A stretch of 64,000 bases of DNA from Streptomyces cellostaticus (GTDB lineage: Bacteria; Actinomycetota; Actinomycetes; Streptomycetales; Streptomycetaceae): positions 1 to 64,000 of the forward strand of contig NZ_KQ948047.1 of NCBI RefSeq assembly GCF_001513965.1, written 5' to 3'. The stretch's first letter is position 1, and the number at the start of each line of letters is the position of its first letter. Shown here in pieces: positions 1 through 7,279 of this stretch. Made by a program: the position numbers and the translations under genes. Under the pieces are notes generated by a model. That model was not told the origin of the DNA. It did no database searches and saw only the letters and a program-made list of their open reading frames with translations.

Positions 1-928
1 AGGGACCGACCGACAGCACGATCTTGCCGCGCGTGTGCCCTTCGCGAAGCAGTTGCAGCGCCTCCGCGGCCTGCTCCAGGGGAAACGTCCGGGCGACCTC
101 GACCGCGAGCCGTCGCTCCTCGGTGAGACGGCCGAGTGCCGCCAGATCTGCCGCGTCCGGACGGGCGAAGACGTAGCTTCCGCCCAGCTCCGTCACCTTC
201 GGTTCCACCAGCGAGACCACTCGTCCCCCGGGGCGCAGCAGTTCCCGGCAGGCGCGCAGGGCCCGGTGGCCCACCGAGTCCAGCACGGCGTCCACGCCGT
301 CGGGTGCGAGCCGGCGCACGTGCTCGGCCAGGGCGCCTCGATAGGCCACGGGCTCGGCGCCGAGCCCGCGCAGGAAGTCGTGGTTGTGCTCGCTCGCGGT
401 GCCGATGACGCGGGCGCCGCGCCACCGGGCGAGCTGCACCGCCAAGGTGCCGACCCCACCGGCGGCGGCGTGCACGAGCACCGTCTCCCCCGGCTGCACC
501 CGCAGGCGTTGCACCACGCTCTGGTACGCGGCCAGCCCGGCCAGCGGCAGGGCGGCCGCCTGCGCCCACGTCAGCCCGGCGGGCTTCCTGGCCAGCGTGC
601 GGGCGGGCGCGACGACGAGTTCGGCGAAGGTGCCGGAACGTACGACGTCCTGCCATACGTAGCCGATCACCTCGTCACCGGGGGCGAACTCCGTCACCGA
701 CACACCGACGCGCTCGACCACCCCGGCCACGTCGAAGCCGGGGACGACGGGGAAGACCGCATCCGCCAGCGGGGCGAGCAGTCCTTCCCGGGTCTTCCAG
801 TCGAGGGGGTTCACCCCGGCCGCCCTGGTGCGGACGAGCACGCCGTGCGGCCCCAGGGTCGGGTCCCGCACCTCGCCTACCTCCAGGACCTCCGGACCGC
901 CGAACCGGCGGTAGTAAACGGCCTTCAC
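1..928 (-). CDS. Zinc-independent quinone oxidoreductase-like MDR enzyme (3' end cut by window)
   Basis: Medium-chain dehydrogenase/reductase of the NADPH:quinone oxidoreductase type. The translated minus strand begins MKAVYYRRFGGPEVLEV, carries the GroES-like segment GVNPLDWKTREG and the Rossmann motif HAAAGGVGTLAVQLA, and reads out of the window at the C-terminal GKIVLSVG, so only a few residues are missing. The GTG start is chosen because AGGGAGG lies a few bases upstream and it opens directly into the canonical MKAV N-terminus. It probably reduces an activated double bond or quinone with NADPH; the substrate cannot be told. It is divergent from the polyketide genes and may belong to that cluster or simply flank it. 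Confidence 0.85.
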   Translation of the reverse strand, partial: MKAVYYRRFGGPEVLEVGEVRDPTLGPHGVLVRTRAAGVNPLDWKTREGLLAPLADAVFPVVPGFDVAGVVERVGVSVTEFAPGDEVIGYVWQDVVRSGTFAELVVAPARTLARKPAGLTWAQAAALPLAGLAAYQSVVQRLRVQPGETVLVHAAAGGVGTLAVQLARWRGARVIGTASEHNHDFLRGLGAEPVAYRGALAEHVRRLAPDGVDAVLDSVGHRALRACRELLRPGGRVVSLVEPKVTELGGSYVFARPDAADLAALGRLTEERRLAVEVARTFPLEQAAEALQLLREGHTRGKIVLSVGP

Positions 929-1139
929 CTGTGCCTCCCTTGCGAGCGCCCGCGTGACGTGCGGTCCCTACGGCGTCGCACTGTGGCCGAGGGCGGTTGG
1001 CCACGGTCTTGAAGACTTCTTGAGCGCGCCCGCTCGCCCCGCGTCAAGACCCTTTCAAGCAGTCCGCCCAGAAGCCCCACGCAGCGTGATGACCACGCAG
1101 AGAACCGCTGCGGACTGGGAATTCGAGAAGGGCGGACGA
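929..1139. promoter_or_regulatory. Divergent intergenic region with inverted repeat
   Basis: This gap must hold the promoters of the left-facing oxidoreductase and of the right-facing polyketide operon. It contains GGTCTTGA (1005-1012) matched by its inverse TCAAGACC (1044-1051), and a short dyad AAGACTTCTT (1012-1021) between them. No regulator gene is adjacent within the window. Whether these are operators is inference; no clear -35/-10 pair was assigned. Confidence 0.35.
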
Positions 1140-2162
1140 ATGAACGTGCCGAGTACGGCCCCGACGGCCGCACCCGCCAAGCCGCCGGCGCCGCGGCCTC
1201 CCGGGCGAGTGCTCGCCATGTTCCCCGGGCAGGGCTCGCAGCGCCCCGGCATGGCCCGGGACCTTCTGCGGCACCACGGCGCGATCGCGGGGCCGCTGCT
1301 GCTCGAGGCCGACCTGGCGCTCGGCCTGCCCCTGACCGAGATCTGCACCCTGGGCACCGCCGAGGATCTGGCGGCCACCGAGATCACCCAACCCGCCGTG
1401 GTCGCCATGTCCCTCGCGGTGCTCGAAGTCCTGCGCCGCGAAGGCCACTTCGCACCCGGCGCCGTGACGGGTCACAGCCTGGGCGAGTACACCGCGCTGG
1501 TGGCAGCCGGGGTGCTCGCTCCTCTCGACGCGCTGCGGCTCGTACAGATCAGGGGCCGGCTCATGGCCGACGTCGGGAAGCTGACACCCGGCGGCATGGC
1601 GGCGGTCATCGGCCTGGACGCGGCAGAGGTCGAAGCCGTGTGCCGCCAGGCCGCCGGCCATGGCCTCGTGGAGGTCGCCAACTACAACGAGGCGCGCCAG
1701 ACCGTGATCTCCGGCGAGGCCCCGGCCGTTGCAGCGGCCTGCGAACTCGCCTTGGCCCGCGGTGCGGAGCGAGCCAAGGCACTCCCGGTCGGCGCGCCGT
1801 TCCACTGCTCGCTCATGGCCGGAATCGAGGCGGAGTTCGCGGCCGAACTGAGCCGCTGCCACTTCGCGGATCCCCGCACACCGGTGCTGAGTTCGGTGAC
1901 CGGCGGCTGGATCCGCTCCGGCTGGCACGCCCGCGAGCTGCTGCGCCGCCAGCTGGCCGCCCCGGTCCGCTGGGTGGACGTGCTGCACACCGCCCACGCC
2001 GGCGGATACGGCCACTTCGTGGAGGTCGGACCGGGCCGCGTGCTGAGCGCGTTCGCCCGGCACACCGTCCAGGAGGCCGTGGTCCGCAGCACCAACGACG
2101 CACGACGCATCGCATCTCTGATCAACGACAACACATCACACCAAGAGAAGGACATGTCATGA
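1140..2162 (+). CDS. Malonyl-CoA:ACP acyltransferase (FabD-like, type II PKS)
   Basis: Loads malonyl units from CoA onto the carrier protein encoded just downstream. It has the N-terminal MFPGQGSQ signature, the nucleophile motif GHSLGEY (Ser about residue 113), the catalytic His in GAPFHCSLM (about 222) and a C-terminal VGPGRVLS segment, and is about 340 residues long, normal for FabD plus a short proline-rich N-terminal tail. The start at 1140 is preferred over an in-frame ATG at 1089 because GAGAAGGGCGG precedes it. The stop overlaps the next ATG by four bases (ATGA), showing translational coupling. It is the first gene of a ten-gene operon, so it is probably dedicated to this pathway and not the housekeeping FabD. 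Confidence 0.9.
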   Translation: MNVPSTAPTAAPAKPPAPRPPGRVLAMFPGQGSQRPGMARDLLRHHGAIAGPLLLEADLALGLPLTEICTLGTAEDLAATEITQPAVVAMSLAVLEVLRREGHFAPGAVTGHSLGEYTALVAAGVLAPLDALRLVQIRGRLMADVGKLTPGGMAAVIGLDAAEVEAVCRQAAGHGLVEVANYNEARQTVISGEAPAVAAACELALARGAERAKALPVGAPFHCSLMAGIEAEFAAELSRCHFADPRTPVLSSVTGGWIRSGWHARELLRRQLAAPVRWVDVLHTAHAGGYGHFVEVGPGRVLSAFARHTVQEAVVRSTNDARRIASLINDNTSHQEKDMS

Positions 2163-2569
2163 CCGTTGGCACCACCGAGCTGCTTCCCGTCGTCCAGGAC
2201 GCGATCGCCGACGCCCTGGGCATCGACGCCGGGGAGGTCCAGCCGGAGGCCACCCTCCTGAACGACCTGGGGGCCGAGTCGATCGATCTCCTCGACATCC
2301 TGTTCAGGATCGAGCGCGTTTCCAAGATCAAGATAACGGTGACCGACATCGGGGACCTGCTCCAGGGCGGCATCCCGGACGAGGAGTTCGGGGACGAGGA
2401 CGAGGTCGTCAACGACACCGGCCTCACGCACCTGGAGAAGGTGCTCCCGCAGTTCGACCGCAGCCGGCTGACCGAGCCGCTGACGGCCGACGGCGTCCTT
2501 GGCCTCTTCACCGTGCAGAACCTCCTCGACCTGCTCGCCGAGCGGGCGTCCGCCGCAGATGCCGCCTGA
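2159..2569 (+). CDS. Acyl carrier protein with extended C-terminus
   Basis: Carries the growing acyl chain on a 4'-phosphopantetheine arm. The attachment motif is LGAESIDLLDI with Ser41. At 136 residues it is much longer than a standard 75-85 residue ACP: after the four-helix core there is an acidic stretch (DEEFGDEDEVV) and a second conserved-looking helical segment ending FTVQNLLDLLAERA. The end overlaps the phosphopantetheinyl transferase gene by 11 bases, tying the carrier to its activating enzyme. The extension might be a docking element for the KS/CLF complexes; this is inference. Confidence 0.9.
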   Translation: MTVGTTELLPVVQDAIADALGIDAGEVQPEATLLNDLGAESIDLLDILFRIERVSKIKITVTDIGDLLQGGIPDEEFGDEDEVVNDTGLTHLEKVLPQFDRSRLTEPLTADGVLGLFTVQNLLDLLAERASAADAA

Positions 2570-3020
2570 GATCCTCGTCGGCACCGACCTCGTGGACGTC
2601 GAGCGCGTGCACCGGCTGCTGGCCGAGCAGCCGGAGATCGCCGGCCGGGTGTTCACCGACCGCGAGCTGTCCTACTGCACCGCGCGCCGCAGCCGCCGGT
2701 CCGAGCACCTGGCGGGCCGGTTCGCAGCCAAGGAGGCGGTGTTCAAGGCCCTGGGCGGTGCGCCCGCCATGGCCGCCTGGACGGACGTCGAGGTGGTCAA
2801 CCGCGCCGGCGGCAGGCCCGCGCTGCGCCTGCACGGCCGGGCGGCCTCGGTCGCCCGGCGCAGGCGCCTGCGGCACGCGGAAGTCACCCTGTCGCACGCC
2901 GCGGGGCTGGCCATCGCGCACGTGGTGCTCGTCTGCGACCCCGGCACCGGCCCGGAGCAGGCCGACGCCGTCCCCAGCCCGGAGAAGACCGAGAACGGTG
3001 GAACACATGTCCCTGGATGA
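2559..3020 (+). CDS. Holo-ACP synthase (AcpS-type phosphopantetheinyl transferase)
   Basis: Transfers 4'-phosphopantetheine from CoA to the serine of the ACP encoded immediately upstream. The AcpS signatures GTDLVDVERV near the N-terminus and GRFAAKEAVFKALG in the middle supply the Mg2+-binding Asp and Glu. The length (153 residues) is slightly above the usual 120-130, with an unstructured C-terminal tail. The ATG at 2559 lies within the end of the ACP gene, and the 3' end overlaps the ketoreductase gene by 14 bases. A private AcpS inside a biosynthetic operon suggests that the long ACP is not well served by the housekeeping enzyme; that is inference. Confidence 0.9.
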   Translation: MPPEILVGTDLVDVERVHRLLAEQPEIAGRVFTDRELSYCTARRSRRSEHLAGRFAAKEAVFKALGGAPAMAAWTDVEVVNRAGGRPALRLHGRAASVARRRRLRHAEVTLSHAAGLAIAHVVLVCDPGTGPEQADAVPSPEKTENGGTHVPG

Positions 3021-3774
3021 TCGTGCGGCCCTGGTCACCGGCGCCTCACGCGGCATCGGCCGCGCCGTCGCGCTGGCCCTGGCGGCGCGGGGCGCGGCGG
3101 TGGCCGTCAACTACCGCTCGCGCAAGGAAGAGGCCGAGTCCGTGGTGCGGGAGATCGAGCAGGCCGGGGGGCGGGCGATCGCGCTGCATGCCGACGTCGG
3201 CGACCCGCAGGCCGCGCGCGGTCTCGTCGAGGAGGCCACCAGCGCCCTCGGCGGCCTGCACATCCTGGTCAACAACGCCGGCATCACCGACAACGGCCTG
3301 ATCTGGGATGTGTCGCCCGACGCCTGGCTGGACGTCATGCGCGTGAACTTCGGCGGCGCGTACCACTGCACCGCGGCCGTCGCCAAGGACTTCATGGCCC
3401 AGCGGGACGGGTCGATCGTCAACATCTCGTCCGTCATGGGCCTCAGCGGCTGGATCGGCCAGTCCAACTACGCCGCGTCCAAGGGCGCGCTGAACGCTTT
3501 CACCCGCAGCACGGCCGTCGAGCTCGCCCGCTTCGGCGTGCGCGTCAACGCGGTGGCCGCCGGCATCGTGCCGACCGAACTCGTCGACGACGTCCTCGCC
3601 AAGGACGGCGGCAAGGGCATCCGGCAGCAGGTGCCGATGCGCTCCTTCGCCACACCGGAGCAGGTCGCCGATGTCGTCGCCTTCCTCGCCGGCCCCGAGG
3701 CCTCGTACGTCACCGGCGAGGTGGTCCGCATCGACGGCGGACTCGCCGCCCAACTGGGCATGGGCCGGCCGTAG
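3007..3774 (+). CDS. 3-oxoacyl-ACP reductase (FabG-like ketoreductase)
   Basis: Short-chain dehydrogenase that reduces the 3-keto group of the ACP-bound chain with NADPH. It has the cofactor motif TGASRGIGRA near the N-terminus, the NNAGI segment, and the catalytic Ser (about 142), Tyr155 and Lys159 in YAASK. The length of 255 residues is typical. It ends with GEVVRIDGGLAAQLGM, a normal FabG C-terminus. The gene overlaps acpS and is followed after 18 bases by the first dehydratase-like gene, so ketoreduction and dehydration genes are adjacent. Confidence 0.92.
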   Translation: MSLDDRAALVTGASRGIGRAVALALAARGAAVAVNYRSRKEEAESVVREIEQAGGRAIALHADVGDPQAARGLVEEATSALGGLHILVNNAGITDNGLIWDVSPDAWLDVMRVNFGGAYHCTAAVAKDFMAQRDGSIVNISSVMGLSGWIGQSNYAASKGALNAFTRSTAVELARFGVRVNAVAAGIVPTELVDDVLAKDGGKGIRQQVPMRSFATPEQVADVVAFLAGPEASYVTGEVVRIDGGLAAQLGMGRP

Positions 3775-3792
3775 CCGGGAGGAGAAGAGACA

Positions 3793-4242
3793 ATGCGATT
3801 CCATCTCATCGACCGCATCGAGTCCTGGGAGCCGGACCGGCACATCACGGCCCGCAAGGTGACCTCGGTGACGGAGGAGACCTGGCAGTCGGGCCCCGAC
3901 GGCCCCGTGCTGCCCTTCGGCCTCGCCCTCGAGGCGCTGTGCCAGACCGGGAGCTGGCTGTTCCTGCTCAGCACCGGGCACCGGCAGCGCGCCGCGCTGC
4001 TGGGCGTCGACCAGGTCACCGAGCACCGCAGTGTGCGCCCCGGCGACACGCTGCGGATGACCGCCGACGTGGTCGGCCGTCACGACGGCGCCGCCGTCCT
4101 CGACGGCACCGTGTCGGTCGACGGCGAGCCCGTCCTGAGGGCAGAGGGCATCATGTGCGCCCTGATCGACGCCGAACGGCTGGACGACCCCGCGGACACC
4201 GCACGGATGGCCGAGGCCCTCCTGGGCAGGAGGCCGGTGTAG
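3793..4242 (+). CDS. Hotdog-fold 3-hydroxyacyl-ACP dehydratase-like subunit lacking the catalytic His
   Basis: A 149-residue single-hotdog protein of the FabZ/FabA superfamily. The active-site helix LEALCQTG keeps the catalytic acid (Glu47), but the loop that in FabZ reads HFPG is here SGPDGPVLP, so the catalytic His is replaced by about Ser33. On its own it should be a poor dehydratase. A second hotdog gene in the same operon (5508-5990) has the opposite pattern: His kept, Glu lost. ApeI/ApeP of aryl-polyene synthesis are reported to act as a heteromeric dehydratase, and the same is inferred here. A GGGAGGAG ribosome site precedes the ATG, and the next gene starts immediately after the stop. 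Confidence 0.8.
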   Translation: MRFHLIDRIESWEPDRHITARKVTSVTEETWQSGPDGPVLPFGLALEALCQTGSWLFLLSTGHRQRAALLGVDQVTEHRSVRPGDTLRMTADVVGRHDGAAVLDGTVSVDGEPVLRAEGIMCALIDAERLDDPADTARMAEALLGRRPV

Positions 4243-5511
4243 ATGAAACGCGTGGTCATCACCGGCGCGGGCGCGGTCACCCCGCTCGGCAACACCGCCG
4301 CGTCGACCTGGCGGGCCCTGTGCGAAGGCCGTTCGGGCATCGGCAGGCTCACCGTCTTCGACGCCTCCTCCTTCCCGGTGCGCATCGCCGCACAGGTACG
4401 CGACTTCGACGCCCGCGCCGCCATTCCGGCCGCCCTCGGACCCGGCCGCCTCGGCCGGGCCGGCCGGTTCGGGGTGGCCGCCGCGCTGGAGGCGCTGCGG
4501 GACGCCGACGCCGGCCCCGGCACCTACCCGGCCGAGGCGTGCGGGGTGGCGATGGGCGCCAGCGTGGGCCGGCCGGATCTGCAGTTCCTGGTCGACACCG
4601 GGCTGCTGCGGCAGCGTACGGGCCGTCCGGACGCCTTCCTCCGGCAGGCGCCACGGCAGGTGCTGGCCGACAACCAGAACCTGCCGCTGAGCGCCGTCGC
4701 CCAGGCACTCGACGCGCGCGGCCCGGCCATCGGCACCAGCACGGCCTGCTCCGGCTCCGGGCACGCCATCGGCGAGGCGTACCGCTGCATCCAGGAGGGC
4801 GACGCCGACCTCATGGTGGCCGGCGGGCACGACTCGCTGACCACCTGGTGCGACCTGCTCGGCTTCAGCCTCCTGGGCGCCATGACCAGCGAGTGGAACG
4901 ACGAGCCGGAGCGCGGCTCCCGCCCCTTCGACGCCGACCGTTCCGGCTTCGTCGTCGGCGAGGGCGGGGTGGCGTTCGTCCTGGAGGAGCGCGACCACGC
5001 CCTGGCCCGCGGCGCCCGCGTGCTGGCCGAGCTCGTCGGCTACGGCAGCACGCTCAACGCCTGGCGCATCACCGACTCCCCGCCCGACGGATCCGGCGCC
5101 GTCCAGGCCATGGAGGCGGCGATCGCCGAGTCCCGGCTGGGCCCCGAGGGCATCGACTACGTCGTGGCCCACGGCACCGGCACCCCGGGCAACGACCTCT
5201 CCGAGACCGTCGCGATCAAGAAGGTGTTCGGCGAGCACGCCCACCGGCTGGTGATCAGCTCGCCGAAGTCCATGGCGGGCCACCTGACCTCGGCCGGCGC
5301 CGGGCTCAACGTACTGGCGGCGATCGGCGCCGTCCGCGACTCATTGGTGCCGCCCACCGTCAACCTCGACACCCCCGACCGGCGGCTCGACCTCGACTAT
5401 GTGCCGCACCGGGCCCGGCGTACGCGAGTGTCGGCCGCGCTCATCAACGCCTTCGCCTTCGGCGGCACCAACACCGGCCTGGTCGTCGCAGCACACCCGG
5501 AGGAGACATGA
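4243..5511 (+). CDS. 3-oxoacyl-ACP synthase II-type ketosynthase (active KS)
   Basis: Catalyses decarboxylative Claisen condensation on ACP-bound substrates. The full Cys-His-His triad is visible: TSTACSGSG (Cys169), AHGTGT (His310) and SMAGH (His347), followed by the glycine-rich NAFAFGGTN. The 422 residues are the normal FabF/KS-alpha length. The ATG immediately follows the stop of the upstream gene, with AGGAGG inside the end of that gene. The 3' end overlaps the second hotdog gene by ATGA. The natural partner is probably the inactive KS homologue at 5987-7279, giving a KS/CLF heterodimer. Confidence 0.92.
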   Translation: MKRVVITGAGAVTPLGNTAASTWRALCEGRSGIGRLTVFDASSFPVRIAAQVRDFDARAAIPAALGPGRLGRAGRFGVAAALEALRDADAGPGTYPAEACGVAMGASVGRPDLQFLVDTGLLRQRTGRPDAFLRQAPRQVLADNQNLPLSAVAQALDARGPAIGTSTACSGSGHAIGEAYRCIQEGDADLMVAGGHDSLTTWCDLLGFSLLGAMTSEWNDEPERGSRPFDADRSGFVVGEGGVAFVLEERDHALARGARVLAELVGYGSTLNAWRITDSPPDGSGAVQAMEAAIAESRLGPEGIDYVVAHGTGTPGNDLSETVAIKKVFGEHAHRLVISSPKSMAGHLTSAGAGLNVLAAIGAVRDSLVPPTVNLDTPDRRLDLDYVPHRARRTRVSAALINAFAFGGTNTGLVVAAHPEET

Positions 5512-5990
5512 CCGACCTCACGACGTCCCCCACGCTCGGCTTCTCCCCCGCTCTCGGCTTCGCTCGAGCGGGAGGGACCCCCACCGCGGGGGGACCCCCA
5601 TCGCCCGCGGTGTCCGACCGCGGCTTCGACCGGATGCTGGAGTTCGCGCCCGGCAGCCACGCCGTGGCCGTACGCAACATCCCCGGCACGCACGCGTGGT
5701 TCAGCACGCACTTCCCGCGGCGACCGGTGCTTCCGGGCGTGCTGCTGTTGCAGGACATGGCGGAGCTGGCCTCCCTGGTCTGCGGCGACGACCTGCGGCA
5801 CTGGCGGCTGAGCAGTGTGCGCACGATGCGGTTCCGGCACTTCGTCGGCCCCGGCGACCAGGTGGAGCTCACCGTCCACGTGACCCGTCGTACGGCCGGC
5901 TCGTGCGAGGTACGGGCCGAGGCCCGCGTCGAAGGGCGCACCGTCGCCACCGCGCGCCGGCTGGTCCTCACGGCTCGGGAGGCGTCGTGA
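5508..5990 (+). CDS. Hotdog-fold dehydratase-like subunit lacking the catalytic Glu, with repeat-derived N-terminus
   Basis: FabZ-like single-hotdog protein (160 residues). The loop STHFPRRPVLPG keeps the catalytic His68, but the acid position of the helix reads LLLQDMAEL, with Gln82 where FabZ has Glu (an Asp follows at 83). This complements the His-less subunit at 3793-4242, so the two may share active sites in a heterodimer. Residues about 8-40 (low-complexity, Gly/Pro/Thr-rich) are encoded by an interspersed intergenic-type repeat and have no counterpart in FabZ; the real fold begins near RGFDRMLEFAPG. The ATG overlaps the KS stop, and the stop overlaps the GTG of the next gene. Confidence 0.8.
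   Translation: MTDLTTSPTLGFSPALGFARAGGTPTAGGPPSPAVSDRGFDRMLEFAPGSHAVAVRNIPGTHAWFSTHFPRRPVLPGVLLLQDMAELASLVCGDDLRHWRLSSVRTMRFRHFVGPGDQVELTVHVTRRTAGSCEVRAEARVEGRTVATARRLVLTAREAS
5530..5605 (+). repeat. Streptomyces interspersed repeat inside a coding sequence
   Basis: The stretch contains CTCGGCTTCGCTCGAGCG followed by two ACCCCCA/GGGG-type blocks, plus a partial copy (CACGCTCGGCTTCTCCC) just before it. The same core in the opposite orientation (CGAGCGAAGCCGAGCG) lies in the non-coding gap at 24943-25040. In Streptomyces such elements are usually intergenic; here it is read in frame as the N-terminal extension of the second hotdog protein. Confidence 0.7.
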
Positions 5991-7279
5991 ACCGGCGGGT
6001 CGTCATCACCGGCGTCGGCCTGCTCACCGCGCTGGGCGAGGGCGCGGCCGCGACGTGGGACGCGCTGCTTCAGGGGCGCAGTGGGATCGGCCCGCTGCGC
6101 GGCTACGACCCGGCACCGCTGCGCACCCGGATCGGAGCCCAGATCGCGGACTTCCGGCCCGAGCGGTTCATCCACCGCCGGTCGCTGCGCATGCTCTGCC
6201 GCGGCGACCAACTCGGCGTGGCCGGCGCCTCCCTGGCGCTCGCCGACGCCGGGCTCGGCGACGAGGAGGAGCTCGGCTACCGCGCCGGCCTGTTCCTCGG
6301 CAGCGCCAAGGACATGCCCCGGATGGACGCCCTGGCCGACGGCCTCGTCTCCATCGCCCGTCCCGACGGCAGTGCCGACCTGGACAAGCTGGGCCGGACG
6401 GCGTCCTCGGTGCTGGCGCCGCTGTTCTACGTCGAAGGGCTCCAGCCTGCCGCCATGTTCCACATCTCCAGCAAGCACCGCATCCGCGGGGCCAACGACT
6501 TCTTCGCCGGGACCGCCGACTCCGGTGCGTTCGCCATCGGTCGCGCCATGCGGGCGATCCGGCGGGGCGAGGCGGACGTGGCGGTCGCGGGCGGCTACGA
6601 CGAGCCCACCTCGTGGTGGACGATGTCGAAGATGGACGGGCTCGGTGTGCTCACCGACCGCAACGAACTGGGCGAGCGTGCCTTCCGCCCCTTCGACCGC
6701 GATCACAACGGGTCCGTCTTCGGCGAGGGCGCCGCGCTGCTCGTCCTCGAAGAACGCGAGCGTGCGCTTGCCCGCGGCGCCCGCGTCTACGCGGAGATCG
6801 ACGGATTCGGCAGCGGCACCGACGGTGTCCGGCCGCCGAGCACGCACCCGCGGGCCAGAGGGCTCACCCGGGCCATCGGCCACGCCCTGAAGGATGCGCA
6901 GCGCGAGCCGCTCACGGACTTCGTCGCCGCGCACGGCTGCGCCACCGTCCAGGGCGACACCAGCGAGATCACCGCGCTGAAGGACACCCTCGGCGACCAC
7001 GCGAAGGCGGCCGCCATCACCAGCGTCAAGCCGCAGACCGGCCACCTGGTGGGTGCCGCCGGGGCGCTGAACGCCGCCGTCGCGGCGCTCGCCCTGCACC
7101 ACGGAACCATCCCCGCAACCCTCAACCTCGACGAGCCGGCCCCCGGTTGCGACCTCGACTGCGTCCGCGGCACCCCGCGCGACGCCTCCCCCCGTACGGC
7201 ACTCGCTCTCGCCCGCGGGCTGGAAGGCCAGGCCGTGGCCCTGTCACTGCGCAGGTTCCCGGAAGGACAGACCAAATGA
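5987..7279 (+). CDS. Chain-length-factor-like ketosynthase homologue (Cys to Asp)
   Basis: KS fold of 430 residues. The nucleophile position reads GTADSGAFAIG, giving Asp178 in place of Cys, while both histidines are kept (AAHGCAT His316, TGHLVG His353). Condensation is therefore not possible by the normal route, and a CLF role as partner of the KS at 4243-5511 is inferred. Classical CLFs usually have Gln at this site and lose the histidines, so this is a distinct type; a decarboxylase role like that of Cys-mutant KS proteins is an alternative. The GTG start overlaps the preceding stop, GGGAGG lies upstream, and the end overlaps the next ATG (ATGA). Confidence 0.85.
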   Translation: MNRRVVITGVGLLTALGEGAAATWDALLQGRSGIGPLRGYDPAPLRTRIGAQIADFRPERFIHRRSLRMLCRGDQLGVAGASLALADAGLGDEEELGYRAGLFLGSAKDMPRMDALADGLVSIARPDGSADLDKLGRTASSVLAPLFYVEGLQPAAMFHISSKHRIRGANDFFAGTADSGAFAIGRAMRAIRRGEADVAVAGGYDEPTSWWTMSKMDGLGVLTDRNELGERAFRPFDRDHNGSVFGEGAALLVLEERERALARGARVYAEIDGFGSGTDGVRPPSTHPRARGLTRAIGHALKDAQREPLTDFVAAHGCATVQGDTSEITALKDTLGDHAKAAAITSVKPQTGHLVGAAGALNAAVAALALHHGTIPATLNLDEPAPGCDLDCVRGTPRDASPRTALALARGLEGQAVALSLRRFPEGQTK

